Assembly (NCBI GenBank): GCA_905250025.1
Contig: CAJNOJ010000328.1
Location: 43,211 to 107,210 of the forward strand
Length of the DNA stretch: 64,000 nucleotides
Reading direction: 5' to 3'
DNA from: Adineta ricciae
Taxonomy: Eukaryota > Rotifera > Eurotatoria > Adinetida > Adinetidae
Under the pieces are notes generated by a model, which saw only the letters and a list, made by a program, of their open reading frames with translations, did no database searches and was not told the DNA's origin. This document shows, in pieces, positions 42,136 to 53,296 of the stretch. Positions within the stretch are counted from its first letter, which is position 1, and the number at the start of each line of letters is the position of its first letter. The translations under genes and the position numbers were made by a program.

Positions 42136-44612
42136 CAAATGTCCTTTTGTAAAATGTCCTTTTGAATGTCCTTTGGATATTGGTCCTCTACATAATATCC
42201 TTCGGATAAAATGTCCAGGATGAAAACGTCCTGAAGAAAAATGTCCTGAGTTATGTGGGCCTTAAGAAAAATGTCCTCCTGATCAAAACATCCTTACGGT
42301 ATGTATGAACAATTTTCGATGAGAAAATAAAAATGAGATGCAATTTATTGTAATGGATAAAAATTCTGTTATTTTTTGTGCGCCACAAAAAGAGAAAGAC
42401 CACGTAATAACTCGCGCGCTGTAATTTGATCCATTTCGAATCGTCGGTACAACTCTTCTATTCGTCGTTCAGCCAGTCGAGTCTTCGGTCGTTTAATACG
42501 AGGCTCCATACCGCTATTGATCTGGAAAATGATGTCGTGCGTAGTACATACTTCATTCCGAATGGAGTCAATGAATAGCCATATGTTAGGGTGACTTTTG
42601 TGCAAGCGCTTCTTGAATCGATTTTTGTATCCTAGGACATCAATGTACTTGTTTTGACTTGAAAGTTTCTCATGAAATCAGCATACCTTCACTGTAGTTA
42701 TTCGTTCTGTCCGAGACCCCGAACACGTTCCACATCGATGTATTGTGCATCCATTGATCGGTGAAGTATTTTAGGAAATCGAGTAATGCAGGATGTTCGG
42801 CTTCACGCAGTTCGGAACCAAGTTCAGCAAATAAAGATGCAACATATTGTTCGGGTACTAAAGCAAGTGCCATCACTTGACGAATAGTACTGCGGATCAT
42901 TAGATCGTCCAGATAAAGCGCTGATAAACCTAAGGACTGAACGTGTTTGTACACATTTTGAGAAAGATGGAAGAAGCACCCTTTCTGGATAGTCTTCTCT
43001 GTGAACTACGAGAAAAGAGAATGATAGACCTTTGAATATCCACCTTTAATGGTATTCGAGACAAACTGTACCTCCATGGAGATTGCTTTCGCAATTCCTG
43101 GTTCGAAATCGGTCATGATCAGTGACGGATTGAACGTTTTATTCATCCGCTTCGCTTCATCCGATAGAACATTGAGTAAATGCATGTACGTCACTGCTTT
43201 CCGATCACAGAGAAGTGCATAGACGACTGGTATGCCTATTTTGAAGAGAAATCCGTAAGAAAAAATACGACTGCTCGTTTAGCCGCGAAGATAGCTTACA
43301 AGTTTCGTGCAGAAAAGCTTGAATGATGACAACTTGATGAAACATTGGTGGAGCGGAACTAAAGGTACCATCCATGTGCAACTTGGCGCTGTTGAACAGC
43401 AGATTCAGCAGAGTATCCGATGACCAAACTAACACCCTGCCTGCAGATCGAATATTTCCGGATAGATTAATTCGATGTTTGGGATCATCACTATCATGCA
43501 ACAGTAATCGTTCAACATTTCGATAATCTAATGTATACATGTCCGGAATAGTAAACGACGTTGATTGTGGTAAAGCAGGGGTCATTTTGCGCCGAGCACG
43601 AGTTAAATGGCGGCCTGATTCTAACCTGAGTATAAGAAAACAAATCGTTTCTAGTGAAGTAACGTAACATACCAATATCATTCACGCGAGGCATCACAGC
43701 AAGAGCTTCTCCTGTGAGCAAAGCTTTTCGCACTTCTTGTTCAGCAATCTCCTGTAATGGAAGAACTTCATTCTCGGCCCTTTCACGCATTTTCTCCCTG
43801 AGATTTCGGATTTCCGATTGAGCTGGATCAGGTAAATGAGAATGACTAATCGTGCTTCCTGAATATTGCAAAAAACCATCGTCGAGAGTTGTATGCAGCA
43901 GCATACCACACTTTCGATGCGCACATCTCCAGAACTTGACCGTCTTCTTCGAATTAAAATCTTTCAGTTGAAAATGATAACCGTCGATGACCAACATAGT
44001 CTTCCGTTTGTTCGATTTCGTCGTCGTAATGACCGGTTTAGGTGAACTGGAGGACGACAAGGATGAATCTTCCGTTGAAAATGACGACTCGTCCGAAATC
44101 ACTGTATCCTTCGACTTCATTTAGTAGTATACTCCGACTGCGAATGATTTTACACAACTGACTATATATCAGTCTTATTCGATTTTCTTCAGACAGATGT
44201 GAAATAAGTCCTCCGAACAATGTCACGATATATATATAATATATCAAATACGGTTATATTTCAGCGACATCTTCCCATTCATAAGCTCAGGTTGAAAAGG
44301 AGAAGTCTCGAGAATCGTTTTAAAAAGGCATTCCTTCTTGTCTAATAGTCGTGTGTCTGATCTCGAAACGAAACTATATAGAATATTGCTGAAAGGACAT
44401 TTTACAAGAGGACCTTTTTAGTGAAAGACATCAAAGTCGAGGACGTCTATCGTCAAGAAATGCTGTACGAAGATCAAATTTCGGGAACATTTTGCACCAG
44501 GACGAAAGTACCAGGGCATTTTGCACCGGGACGAAAATACCAGGACATTTTGCACCAGGACGAAAGTACCAGGACATTTTTTGAAGGACATTATCGCAAG
44601 GACATTTGTATA
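42136..44612. mobile_element. MULE-type DNA transposon with short repeated-end motifs
   Basis: A five-exon FLYWCH/MULE transposase lies between two blocks of inverted words. The left block (42136-42290) repeats AATGTCCTT-type words (AAATGTCCTTTTGTAAAATG). The right block (about 44395-44612) has the complement (GGACATTATCGCAAGGACATTT), including three 34-bp tandem copies with CAGGACATTTTGCACCAGGA. I could not find a convincing target duplication, so the exact ends are uncertain. Confidence 0.6.
42369..44120 (-). CDS. FLYWCH-MULE transposase, five exons
   Basis: Exons 43673-44120, 43300-43620, 43072-43235, 42687-43005 and 42369-42631, with introns of 52, 64, 66 and 55 bp. Spliced length is 1515 bp (504 residues) with every phase matching. 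After a Ser-rich N-terminus comes a FLYWCH-type finger (FQLKDFNSKKTVKFWRCAHR, then C and HSH). The MULE catalytic core follows: AKLHMDGTFSSAP with the first Asp, SLIMTDFEPGIAKAI with the second, and KGCFFHLSQNVYKHVQ after intron 3. The C-terminal NNYSEG joins YKNRFKKRLHKSHPNIW across intron 4. The intron 3 donor (GAG|GTACAG) is chosen because it restores the family wording. No stops remain, so it may be functional. Confidence 0.82.
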
Positions 44613-44798
44613 CGTATTCCTTCTGAGCATGCAATAAAATAGCAACTCATTTGCATATGTTCTCCATTATGTGCCGCTCTGTTTCTCACATCTTTTTAAC
44701 CAATATTCATAATAAAAGTAAATGCAGTTTTAAGTAATATTATTTTACACAATGAAACGTCTCTGAATGCTTCTTATTATTAGATATTTACTCGAATG
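44613..44798. other. 3' flank of the ADP-ribosyltransferase gene
   Basis: Short AT-rich spacer. The 44697-44775 sequence (AATATTCATAATAAAAGTAA, then ACAATGAAACGTCTCTGAAT) closely matches 37615-37690, a small dispersed repeat shared by the two sites. Confidence 0.45.
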
Positions 44799-47276
44799 TT
44801 ATCTCTGATTCGTTAATTTGTACCACAGCATTGCGATTCTATAATACCAGATTAATAGTTTGGGATCGTTTGCAGGCAATAAGTTTTTTCGAATTTCTAA
44901 TACCTTGTTGCAATATGAAAGTGCCGCTCGATAATCACCTATTCTTGTCAGTGTACCTCCGATGTTGTTGTATAAGATAGCATAATCAGGATGATCTTTA
45001 CGAACGGCTTTCTCCAGGAATTTCTCTGCTTCTTTAAACAAGGAAAGCGCGTCAGAATGCTTATTCATGTCGGTATGCACTAGACCAATGTTATTATAAC
45101 AGATATATAAATCATGTGGGTTTTGAAGGTCAGCATTTTGTCGAATTTTGAGCGTTTCTTCATAGAAGGAAAGTGCTTTAGGATAATCTTTCTCATGTTG
45201 GTGATAATAGTCTCCCATATTGTTATAGGATTGAGCTAAATCGGAATAGTTTGGCGGATTGATTTTTTCCCGGATTGTCAAAGCTTTTTGATAGAACGGA
45301 AGTGCTTTTGAATAATTTTTTGAGCTAACATACACTAAACCTTTGTTATTGTAGCTAGTAGCCAAATCGGGATGATTTGATGGAAGAATCTTCTCCTGAA
45401 TTTCAAGTGCTTTTTCGACAGAATCGAGTGCTTTAGCGTGTTTACCCAGATTGTTGTATACTAAGCAGACGTTGCTGTAAGTAGTCGCCAAGTCGGGATG
45501 GTTTGAAGGAAGAATATGTTTGCTGATATCTAGGTGTTTTTTATAGAAGAATAAGGCCCGTTCGTATTGACCCATACAATCGTAAGTGAAAGCCATATTA
45601 CTATAAGTCATTGCTAATAATTCATTTTTATCATCCGGTTTCTTTTCATATATTTCCTGGGCTTTGCTATATAGAGTGAGTGCTTTGGAATGCTCGCTTA
45701 TTTTTCCATACGCCGATGCCAGATTATTATAATAAATCGCCAAAACGTGATCATATGGATGAAGATTTTTCTCCCCAATTTCAACTGCTTTTTTGTAAAA
45801 TTTGACTGCCTCGCCCGCTTTTCCTTGGTCTACTTTACAATATCCAAGTTGACTGTAAAAGTAGGACTTTTCAGTCTCATTAGATTCTTCATTTAATAGT
45901 AGCTCGTATAATTTGTCAGCTTCACGGGCTTCACCAAGTTTAAGTAGCACTTTGCCCAATCGAGACCATCCTTTCGATCCTCTTTGAGTCTCTTCCTCCA
46001 ATCGATCAGTAAGAGCGCTAAGCTGTGGATCTCTGTCATGAGTCGCAGTGAGATTGACGCGCCAAAGTCGATTGTTATCTCCAATTTGTTCAATTTCACC
46101 AATACGAAAAACAGTATGCATCGAAAAGAGAACTTCTTTTTCGTTCGGATGACTACTGAGGCCACCTCGTAGAAAAGCATAAGGAACCGATGAGTTCCTC
46201 CCATTAACAGTAATTTTAAAATGAATACCAATCAAATCGGTGCCATTCGTGTTACTCTCAGCGAACATAGACGCGACTTTCTCATCTTTGCTTGTGGACA
46301 AGAAATTATTGAATGAGAGTAGTCCGCCTTTCGCTTTTCTCAATTTTTCGAAATCCACCACTGGCAAGCCGTATCCACGGTACACTGTAAATGATTTTCC
46401 ATGCTTACTGGACTGTTCCGAATGAATCTGCTGAATATTTCGATGGAGATGACACATGAAGAAAGCAATTTTCAATATAATATCTACATCCAGAGTACGT
46501 AAAGCTTGATTCACGCATTCAAAAAGAAATACTGTGTTAGAATACCACCAAGTCGGACTGTGAAGAGGATATTCTTTTTCAAATTTATCAATTTCGGGTG
46601 TGTTATACGGACATTGATGTCTCCAATAGTCAGCAAACGTGTGGACGCATTCGGTCTTGTCATGGTCAATATCTAATAAACTTTCTTTTAGTAACTGAGT
46701 GTACATGAAGGTATGATCAAGTTCGTCCAAACTCGTCTTCGATCCGATATCAGCCGATGCCAAACTAATAGGAACAACATTTTGGCTATGCTGTTGCACG
46801 ATTGATGCTAATAAGTTGCAAATTGAAGTTAGTTGACTGTGCGTACCTCTCATTTTTCGCCAGTTTTTCATCCATTCGTCATTCAAAGTTTGACTGTTGT
46901 CAAAGATAACTATCGAATCGAGTTGATGTAGATCATGAATGCGAGGTACTATCGTCTTTCCGAGTGTATTGGATAGAATAATGAAAATCCGTTCGTTTTT
47001 GTAGTTAGTAAGAAAGTTAATGCATTCGTCGACGGTAGTGAATGGGACCAAAGTGCTGTTAGTCCATCGTAGTTGTGTCTTAAAATTCAAATAATCTTCG
47101 CTCGATTGATCGATGTTGGAATTTAACTCAATGAGAGACACGCTTCGCAATGAACATCGTTCATCGCTGCTATCTGCTGTTGGGTAGATGAGCGACTTTC
47201 GAATATTCTCTCGATACACGCAGTTGCTTCTTGCCAATCTATCCACATTTACATTCCACGTTTCCTTGGAACACAT
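44799..47276 (-). CDS. Arginine ADP-ribosyltransferase-like protein fused to TPR repeats
   Basis: An 825-residue single-exon gene. Residues 1-200 are an N-terminal domain I do not recognise. The R-S-E type ADP-ribosyltransferase fold follows, with Arg300 in FTVYRGYG, the STS motif at 327-329 in FNNFLSTSKDEKV and the catalytic ExE as E379-x-E381 in NEKEVLF, preceding Met/His and FRI. From about residue 430 to the end come nine or so kinesin-light-chain-like tetratricopeptide repeats (SYNNKGLVYVSSKNYSKALP, CYNNIGLVHTDMNKHSDALS). The E-x-E pair predicts transfer of ADP-ribose from NAD to arginine. No signal peptide is obvious, so it likely acts in the cytosol, with the TPRs choosing partners. 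ART-TPR fusions are a known expanded family in bdelloids. Confidence 0.87.
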   Translation of the reverse strand: MCSKETWNVNVDRLARSNCVYRENIRKSLIYPTADSSDERCSLRSVSLIELNSNIDQSSEDYLNFKTQLRWTNSTLVPFTTVDECINFLTNYKNERIFIILSNTLGKTIVPRIHDLHQLDSIVIFDNSQTLNDEWMKNWRKMRGTHSQLTSICNLLASIVQQHSQNVVPISLASADIGSKTSLDELDHTFMYTQLLKESLLDIDHDKTECVHTFADYWRHQCPYNTPEIDKFEKEYPLHSPTWWYSNTVFLFECVNQALRTLDVDIILKIAFFMCHLHRNIQQIHSEQSSKHGKSFTVYRGYGLPVVDFEKLRKAKGGLLSFNNFLSTSKDEKVASMFAESNTNGTDLIGIHFKITVNGRNSSVPYAFLRGGLSSHPNEKEVLFSMHTVFRIGEIEQIGDNNRLWRVNLTATHDRDPQLSALTDRLEEETQRGSKGWSRLGKVLLKLGEAREADKLYELLLNEESNETEKSYFYSQLGYCKVDQGKAGEAVKFYKKAVEIGEKNLHPYDHVLAIYYNNLASAYGKISEHSKALTLYSKAQEIYEKKPDDKNELLAMTYSNMAFTYDCMGQYERALFFYKKHLDISKHILPSNHPDLATTYSNVCLVYNNLGKHAKALDSVEKALEIQEKILPSNHPDLATSYNNKGLVYVSSKNYSKALPFYQKALTIREKINPPNYSDLAQSYNNMGDYYHQHEKDYPKALSFYEETLKIRQNADLQNPHDLYICYNNIGLVHTDMNKHSDALSLFKEAEKFLEKAVRKDHPDYAILYNNIGGTLTRIGDYRAALSYCNKVLEIRKNLLPANDPKLLIWYYRIAMLWYKLTNQR

Positions 47277-48180
47277 GACTAAGAGAAATATTTTATTCGG
47301 AAAGACGCAGTTTTTTTTCCATCGCCATATTTGTATTTTTACGATTGTTTACAGACTCGATCGACTTTCTTTGCTAAAGTATGAGGAAGAAATTCACATG
47401 TAAAATCAAAGAATAGATGTCATTGGCTGAAAAAAGAACCATTGAATTATTCCTTAAATGGAAGTTCTCGAATTCGTCCCTTCTGTATATCCTCATTAGG
47501 CTTAAGAGTATAAGTCAACGCTTGAATAACTCGTTTTTCTTAGTAACAGATGGCGTAGATAAATTTTACAACTAATCTTTGTCTATTGTCAATCAATCGC
47601 TGAAAACTCATGTATTTCATTGATTAAAATTTGTCAAACGATAGATCTGACACTTTGTTGATTGTTTATAGACTAATAAATGCGGAAACTTCGGACTTTA
47701 TTCGAAAGTAAGGCGCCCTGCAGAAAGTGTATCGAATGGAGTATGGAACTAGCAACGTATCTGCTAAAAATTATTTTTCAAATGATTTTCTTCAGAATTC
47801 ATCGCATAACTTTGTTCTATTCGACTCAAAATCAAAGATTTATGTTATGACAAAATTTGCTTAGGAATTCTTAGAATTTGATTTGAATATCGTTTATCTC
47901 GCGATATTTGAAAAATACATTTCGGAATCAAATTTCTAACGTCAAATCATTGCCCAATAAACATTCATCGTCCTAAGTACAGATCGATAGTCACGTTAAC
48001 ATTGCTTTTGTTATAAGCATCGATTTTGATTATGAAACCTTTCAAAGAGAAAAATTGGTGTGATATTGGGGAAATTCGTTCCCTCATCCTTATATCATTT
48101 GTGACTATGAAAAGTGACACATGTAGAGAAAATAAAAATGACGATTCGTTTCTCTCTCTCTTCAGCTTGATTAAGTCGCC
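47277..48180. other. Divergent intergenic region
   Basis: Lies between a minus-strand and a plus-strand gene and should hold both promoters. Apart from the TATA box at 48181 I see no feature. Confidence 0.4.
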
Positions 48181-48188
48181 TATATAAA
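48181..48188 (+). promoter_or_regulatory. TATA box of the S8-prodomain gene
   Basis: TATATAAA is followed by an initiator-like TACTCAGTCA about 30 bp downstream and the ATG at 48242. Confidence 0.5.
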
Positions 48189-48241
48189 CAACACTGTCGT
48201 TGAAAGATTCTTTACTCAGTCAACATTTTTAATAAAAGAAA

Positions 48242-48750
48242 ATGCTCAACATCAAAATAATCGTCTGCATCATGGTTTTACGTACAATCATTAGCACAAA
48301 TGACCAATCACAATACGTTCACATCTGCTCGTACGGATAAACAGAATACACAGACAGATCATTGAAATAGGGAACTTAATGAATATTTGGCTGATAACAT
48401 CTGTAGAGTGAAAGAGAGACTTACAAGTATGTTTCCTTATTCTAATAGATTCCTCAGAGAATGTGAATGGTTCATTAACGGACGTTACACATGAGAGCAG
48501 TGGGAAAATGAACGGCGAATTAACGAGTTATTTAGAGAAAAATGCGGATCAATCACAAAAACCTATTCTTGAATTTCCAAACAAACGAACTCAAGATTAC
48601 GGAGAAAAACCAAAGTCGTTCTGGATAATAAATCTCATTCATTTGCAAAATGTTACAAAAGATTTGATCGAAGACTTGGCTACAATGCCTGAGGTTAAAC
48701 AAATTCGTCTTGAAGGTTATGCAACAACAGATAAAAAACCTTCGATTTGA
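48242..48750 (+). pseudogene. Truncated subtilisin-like (S8) protease: signal peptide and prodomain only
   Basis: An ATG at 48242 opens a signal-peptide-like segment (LNIKIIVCIMVLRTIIS) that soon meets TAA. From 48463 a 95-codon frame contains SSGKMNGELTSYLEKNADQS and KSFWIINLIHLQNVTKDLIE, then LATMPEVKQIRLEG. This matches the I9-type prodomain of bacillopeptidase F-like subtilases (the FW(I)xN motif and the PEVKxI end). The catalytic domain that should follow is absent. Stops between the two parts mean at least one lesion. It may be a pseudogene or, less likely, a stand-alone prodomain-type inhibitor. Such subtilases in bdelloids look bacterial. Confidence 0.55.
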
Positions 48751-48867
48751 CTGAATTTCTTATTTTCTACCGCACCTTTTTCAATCTCATTCTTCTGATA
48801 CACAAAGTTATGTACTATTTATTTTGACGACAAAATCTCGTGATTAAAGGAATAAGAATGATTGTAA

Positions 48868-50172
48868 TCAGTTTTCAACATTGTATTCTTCAAATTTACG
48901 TTTCACACCACGAATATTATCCAAGCACAAGGCAAGAAGTTGAAAACCATCTTTAGATTTCATCAGTAAATCATAATCAGGAAGAACATTGATTGGAGTT
49001 GAGTTGTTTTTCAGATAATTGATGCAAGCTTCGAATAAATCGTTTAGATCATGAAGTTGAGCTTTGAAGAGAGCTTTAACGACACATTGTTCGTTCATTT
49101 TTGTAATCACAAATTTTAAAGATTTCGCTTTGAGGTCAAGTAAGTTGTATTTATCAGAAGCAGTGATGAGATCCAAAGCTATGTTAACGTCTGTTACATT
49201 AGAAGTACCAGTGTAGATATAATAAATCATCGCTTCAATAATATCTGGATTTTCATCTTCAATTCTTAACATTCCACTTTTCGTTTCGGACATTTCAGAT
49301 TCGAGTAAAGTAACGAAATGTGGCCAATGAGTAGATAAGACACATTTATGGACATAGATGTGTTTCTCTTGAACTTTGATAACAAAATCAGAGTAGTTTT
49401 GGTTCTCTAAGACTTTTAACCCATGCTGAAAGGGACGTAACATTTCGCCACCAACATATGAATCGTATGGAATCGTAATCGCGCACATGATTTCAACATC
49501 GTTTGATAATATATTCGAGTAATCAGAAACAAACATGGGGCTGTCGGAATTTGCACAGCTGAAGTATTGACTGGATCCATTTGTCGAATAGCTATTTGAT
49601 TGTGTCACTAAATTCGAAAATCGTGATCAACTTTTCTCTAATACAGTTGAATTTAGAGATGAATCGAATCGCTAGATGTACTTTACTCTCGATCTATCCT
49701 CTTCCTTGAGGCATTTGTTTAAGTTGACGACGACAGTAAAGATGCGGATGTATAAAATTCTGCTTCAAACATATCTTCGCTAGATGGAACCTTACCTTTG
49801 ATAAAAGGTGAACTGATGACATTGTTGCGTATGTCTTTTGATTGATTATGAAATTTATAATTCGCAAATACGTTGCCGTTAGTACAAAGTGCAGCTCCAA
49901 TGTTTTTTTTCTGGTTAGAAGAACGAGTATCATCCATATTGTTTTGAGCAAGGGGATAAAATTTCATGGCCCATAATATCGAAGGAAACAAAGGCATAGA
50001 GAACTTCTCTGATCGAATAAATTTTTCTTTTATCGATTTAAAATTAACGATTTTCCAATTCACTGTTAAAGTGTTATTTGTATCGTTGAAATGCGTTGTC
50101 AGTTCATCAGCCTATAATCAACATAGATATTAACATTTCTAATATTCAATTCAACAGTATTTGACTCACCAT
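48868..50172 (-). CDS. MATH-BTB protein (SPOP-like adaptor)
   Basis: Three exons: 50170-50172 (just the ATG after a 5' leader), 49796-50111 and 48868-49607, with introns of 58 and 188 bp. The coding length is 1059 bp (352 residues) with phases agreeing. The MATH domain starts NWKIVNFKSIKEKFIRSEKF and ends ILSNDVEIMCAITIP. The BTB/POZ domain follows (ENQNYSDFVIKVQEKHIYVH, VLSTHWPHFVTLLESEMSE), then a BACK-like helical tail. MATH-BTB proteins bring substrates to cullin-3 ubiquitin ligases. The second intron is longer than usual and its donor is inferred from phase and domain continuity, so that junction is less certain. Confidence 0.75.
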
Positions 50173-50807
50173 CGATGTCGAACGGTTTACGAAGTTTATG
50201 ATAAATGTTCTATGTGTATCTAAAGAGATTCAATAAAATATGAGAAAAATTTTGCTTGATTTCTTATTTATAAAAGAGCGCATCTTTTGTTCTACATAGT
50301 CATTCTGAATTGAAGAAACAATCTTTGCCGGGCGACTATATTTTAGGCTAACTGAACAAGCAGAATAGCATTGTTCATTGACAACTATGCTATGAACTAT
50401 CGCTAATTTTCAAGACAAACTCAACACACAAAAAAGACGACTATGAATCAACCAATAGAGGTGTAAATCAATGCCTCAATCACCGACGAATCCATGTGAA
50501 TCAAAGTCGCTGACATCTGAAAAATAGATGTGGCTGTTAATCAAAAGGTGAAATGATGTTTCCGTGACGTGTGGCCTACTATCGTCACTGTATGTGCTGA
50601 TTGTTTTAGTGAGCCGTTGGAAAGTGTTGTTACGAAGAACAAGGGTGAGGAAAAGAAACACTTAGCCACAGAACAACATTCTTGACATCTGTTATTTATG
50701 TGAACGACGTAAATGTATTCATAAGAAAACCAAATACAAGTCGTTTCAAAAACTAAAATTCACGAATAGCTTTAAGCACCAATATAGATGATATAAACAA
50801 TAACATA
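50173..50807. other. Intergenic, no gene supported
   Basis: AT-rich upstream region of the MATH-BTB gene. The ORF at 50476-50661 shows no recognisable motif. Confidence 0.35.
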
Positions 50808-51425
50808 TTACGGTGGACGATTTTCATGAGGTTTATCTCTACCGATATTCACTGTAGTTCCCGATACTACATGACTGTGACCACCTGTCGTATCTGTCGT
50901 TCTTGCTATTTGACAAGCTCGATTATATGGTGTACCAGATCTAATTCCTCGATACATTGGAGTAGGTACATCATATCCACCAGCATATAGGTTATGTCAT
51001 TGTAATTATGAGTGTTCACCGTCCACAGTGGTATGTGCTTGGAAAGCATGAAAATGATTTGGCATTTCGTCTGACGTTAAGGCAACCGTGTCTAATCCAC
51101 CTTGCATACCTATATTTGAGTAGGAAGAAGTGCTGTTGAAAACATCTCGTCCAATGACAAATCGACCACGTAGATCTGATGTTCCGTTTCTTCCATCACA
51201 GATATACCAGCCGGCGTGTTCACCGATACCTTTTCCATTCATATTGAACTAGTTATCCATTTCTTGCGAAGCGATCATAACGACAGTGCCACAAGGAAGT
51301 CTCGTATTTGCTGGTGAAGAAGATATACGCACGCTTTCCTTTTTCAAATAATCTTCAACATTCTCTCCAGTAATTAATAACGAATATGTTGAAATGATCA
51401 ATGAAAGCAGTGAAAATGTTTGCAT
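50808..51425 (-). pseudogene. Phage tail-collar domain protein with in-frame stops
   Basis: From ATG 51425 the frame runs signal peptide (MQTFSLLSLIISTYSLL), then LPCGTVVMIASQ, EHAGWYICDGRNGTSDLRGR, FVIGRDVF, GGLDTVALTSDEMPNHFHAF and, after stops, GGHSHVVSGTTVNIGRDKPH with ENRPP. This is the tail-collar fold of phage tail fibres (GWxxCDG, DLRGRF, MPxHxH, ending PP(Y)). The single frame is interrupted by TAG at 51246-51248, then TAA and TGA near 51000. A eukaryote-type signal peptide on a phage-type domain suggests an acquired gene adapted for secretion and since lost. Confidence 0.7.
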
Positions 51426-51930
51426 GTTGAGAAGTTTATCTAAAAGAAACAATATTCATTCACTTATCTACTTGGCAAAAATCATCAGTCACTGGACTCT
51501 ATTGAAGAAAACGCATTCGTTTTCGATCGGTGACATACCAATGAATACAAGCAATCGAACCGAGATTTTTAGATCTCTTGGACAGATGATGTTGCTCATA
51601 AATATTGGTTTTCTGACGTATGAAATGGAAGTGCATCACTTTTCGTAGAATGTTGAAGATAACAACAGATTTGAAGGTTTCACAGTATCAAATGACGTCA
51701 AAAAATGCACTCACACGAATATTTCAAACTTTTCTTCTTCGATGTAAATGGCTGCGACATATATCGTGTCATTCACAAGCAATAAAACAAAAGCCAAAGC
51801 TTGGCCAAGTCTTTTCTTCAAAATTCAGTCACGTGTAGTTCGTTACCAGGACTTCGTTTTGTGCAGTCGTTGAATAACACATTTACCAACGCACATACAA
51901 AGAAACCTCATTAGAAAACATCATTGGAGC

Positions 51931-52251
51931 ATGAACGTCATTCACCACCGAGAGTCTTACGAACGGGAACTCCCGTTAATTTTGGGTAACGATGACTATG
52001 AACAATCGAATACGAAACTGAATTGCTGCGTGAACAATGCGGAAGAAGTTCAGGCAAATGATTTGATTCTTTTCTATTATTCGGGTAATGTTCATCAAAC
52101 AAATGAGGAATGTTATCTGATTCCAATTCAAAATCAACATTTGACTAACGGAGAGGCGATTCCGGATCTTGCAATTCCTCTGGAAACCATCGTTCGACGT
52201 TTATCCAACGAGAAAAAACAGCCATTTGCATTGATATTCATCCTCGATTGA
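51931..52251 (+). pseudogene. Caspase-like (C14) p20 fragment lacking catalytic residues
   Basis: A 106-codon frame with LPLILGNDDYEQSNTKLNCC, VNNAEEVQANDLILFYYSG and a C-terminal FALIFILD resembles the p20 domain of caspase/metacaspase-like proteins. The segment between AEE and DLILFYYSG is shortened. SGHG, which carries the catalytic His, reads SGNV here, and the frame stops just where the catalytic Cys (FILDCC) should follow. It cannot be a working protease. Confidence 0.55.
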
Positions 52252-52604
52252 CCAAAAAACGTATCCAACAGGTTTAAAATCATTAGGCAAACCTTTGGAT
52301 TTTCTTTCTTTTATTTTCAGATAAACATTTTCAAAGGTACGAATTCAAAGAACAGAGCGTCTTAATTCAATTTTCTTCAGAAGATAATCATCTCATCGCA
52401 GACAATTTATTGAGCAAATCTTTACTAAAGCGTCTCGATCGAATCGACACCGATATTCGTCAACACGTTCTTCAAATAATTTCAAATGAAGTCTATCTCG
52501 AAAGAAATTAACAACAGACACGTCCAACCATCGACGGATTAAACTGAACTCAGCTAAATTATCTCGATGAAATCTCTCGCCGCAGTGGGAATCAATCAGG
52601 GTAC

Positions 52605-53296
52605 TTGTTGGAACAACTGCATTTCTCACAGAGTTTGTGTTCGGACGAAAAGGAAGATTCGTTCGTTGTGGACACGCAAAATTATCGAATGATGAAGTAT
52701 GGCAAAGAAAAACGGATTCGCAAAAGAATTTTTGGGAGAAAATTTTGTGAAAATGCAATGAATAATCAAAGAAATGTGTACGTTTCTGATACGAAGAAAC
52801 ACGAAGTGAGAAAATTCGAAAAAGACGATCGATTTGGAATGATTGTCGCTATGATGGACATGGAAAAGGTCATCGAATGCATCAATTGAACCATCCAACA
52901 TTTATTTTCGTGGATCGTCATCAATCGGTTTATATACCTGATTCGGATAATCATCGAATTGTCAAACGGATGAAAAATCAGAAACAGGGTAAACTTGTTG
53001 CAGGTGGATTTGGAAAAGGAAATGAAATTTATCAATTGCACTATCCGCTCGGGATTCTTCTTGATCAATCGAATATTTCGTATGTTGCAGATCATCGGAT
53101 TATAAGATCTTTCAAAGATACATTACATGGACAAATCAATATGCAGTATAATGCACATCTGTCGCCTGACAACAAACATCAATTATTTGGTTCAGATAAA
53201 ATGATTTTTGATCAACAAGGAAACCTTTATGTTGTAAACACGTTTAGTCGTCAAATTCACAAATTTACTAAGAAACTTTCATCTTCGGGTTTGTAA
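52605..53296 (+). pseudogene. NHL-repeat beta-propeller fragment, frameshifted
   Basis: Two frames (52605-52889 and 52877-53296) give NHL repeats: DTQNYRMMKYG, NVYVSDTKKHEVRKFEKDD, SVYIPDSDNHRIVKR, GILLDQSNISYVADHR and NLYVVNTFSRQIHKF. The frames cross near 52850, within a Gly-rich linker. Such propellers often follow other domains in bdelloids; the caspase-like fragment 350 bp upstream might belong to the same old gene. Its last 18 bp overlap the end of the receptor gene on the opposite strand. Confidence 0.6.

Noticed and set aside
44418-44645. Repetitive ORFs on both strands with PGAKCP- and LHQDES-like words
   Set aside because: They are readings of the 34-bp tandem copies at the MULE end.
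52393-53095. Minus-strand ORFs across the NHL region
   Set aside because: Complement of the NHL fragments; no independent motif.
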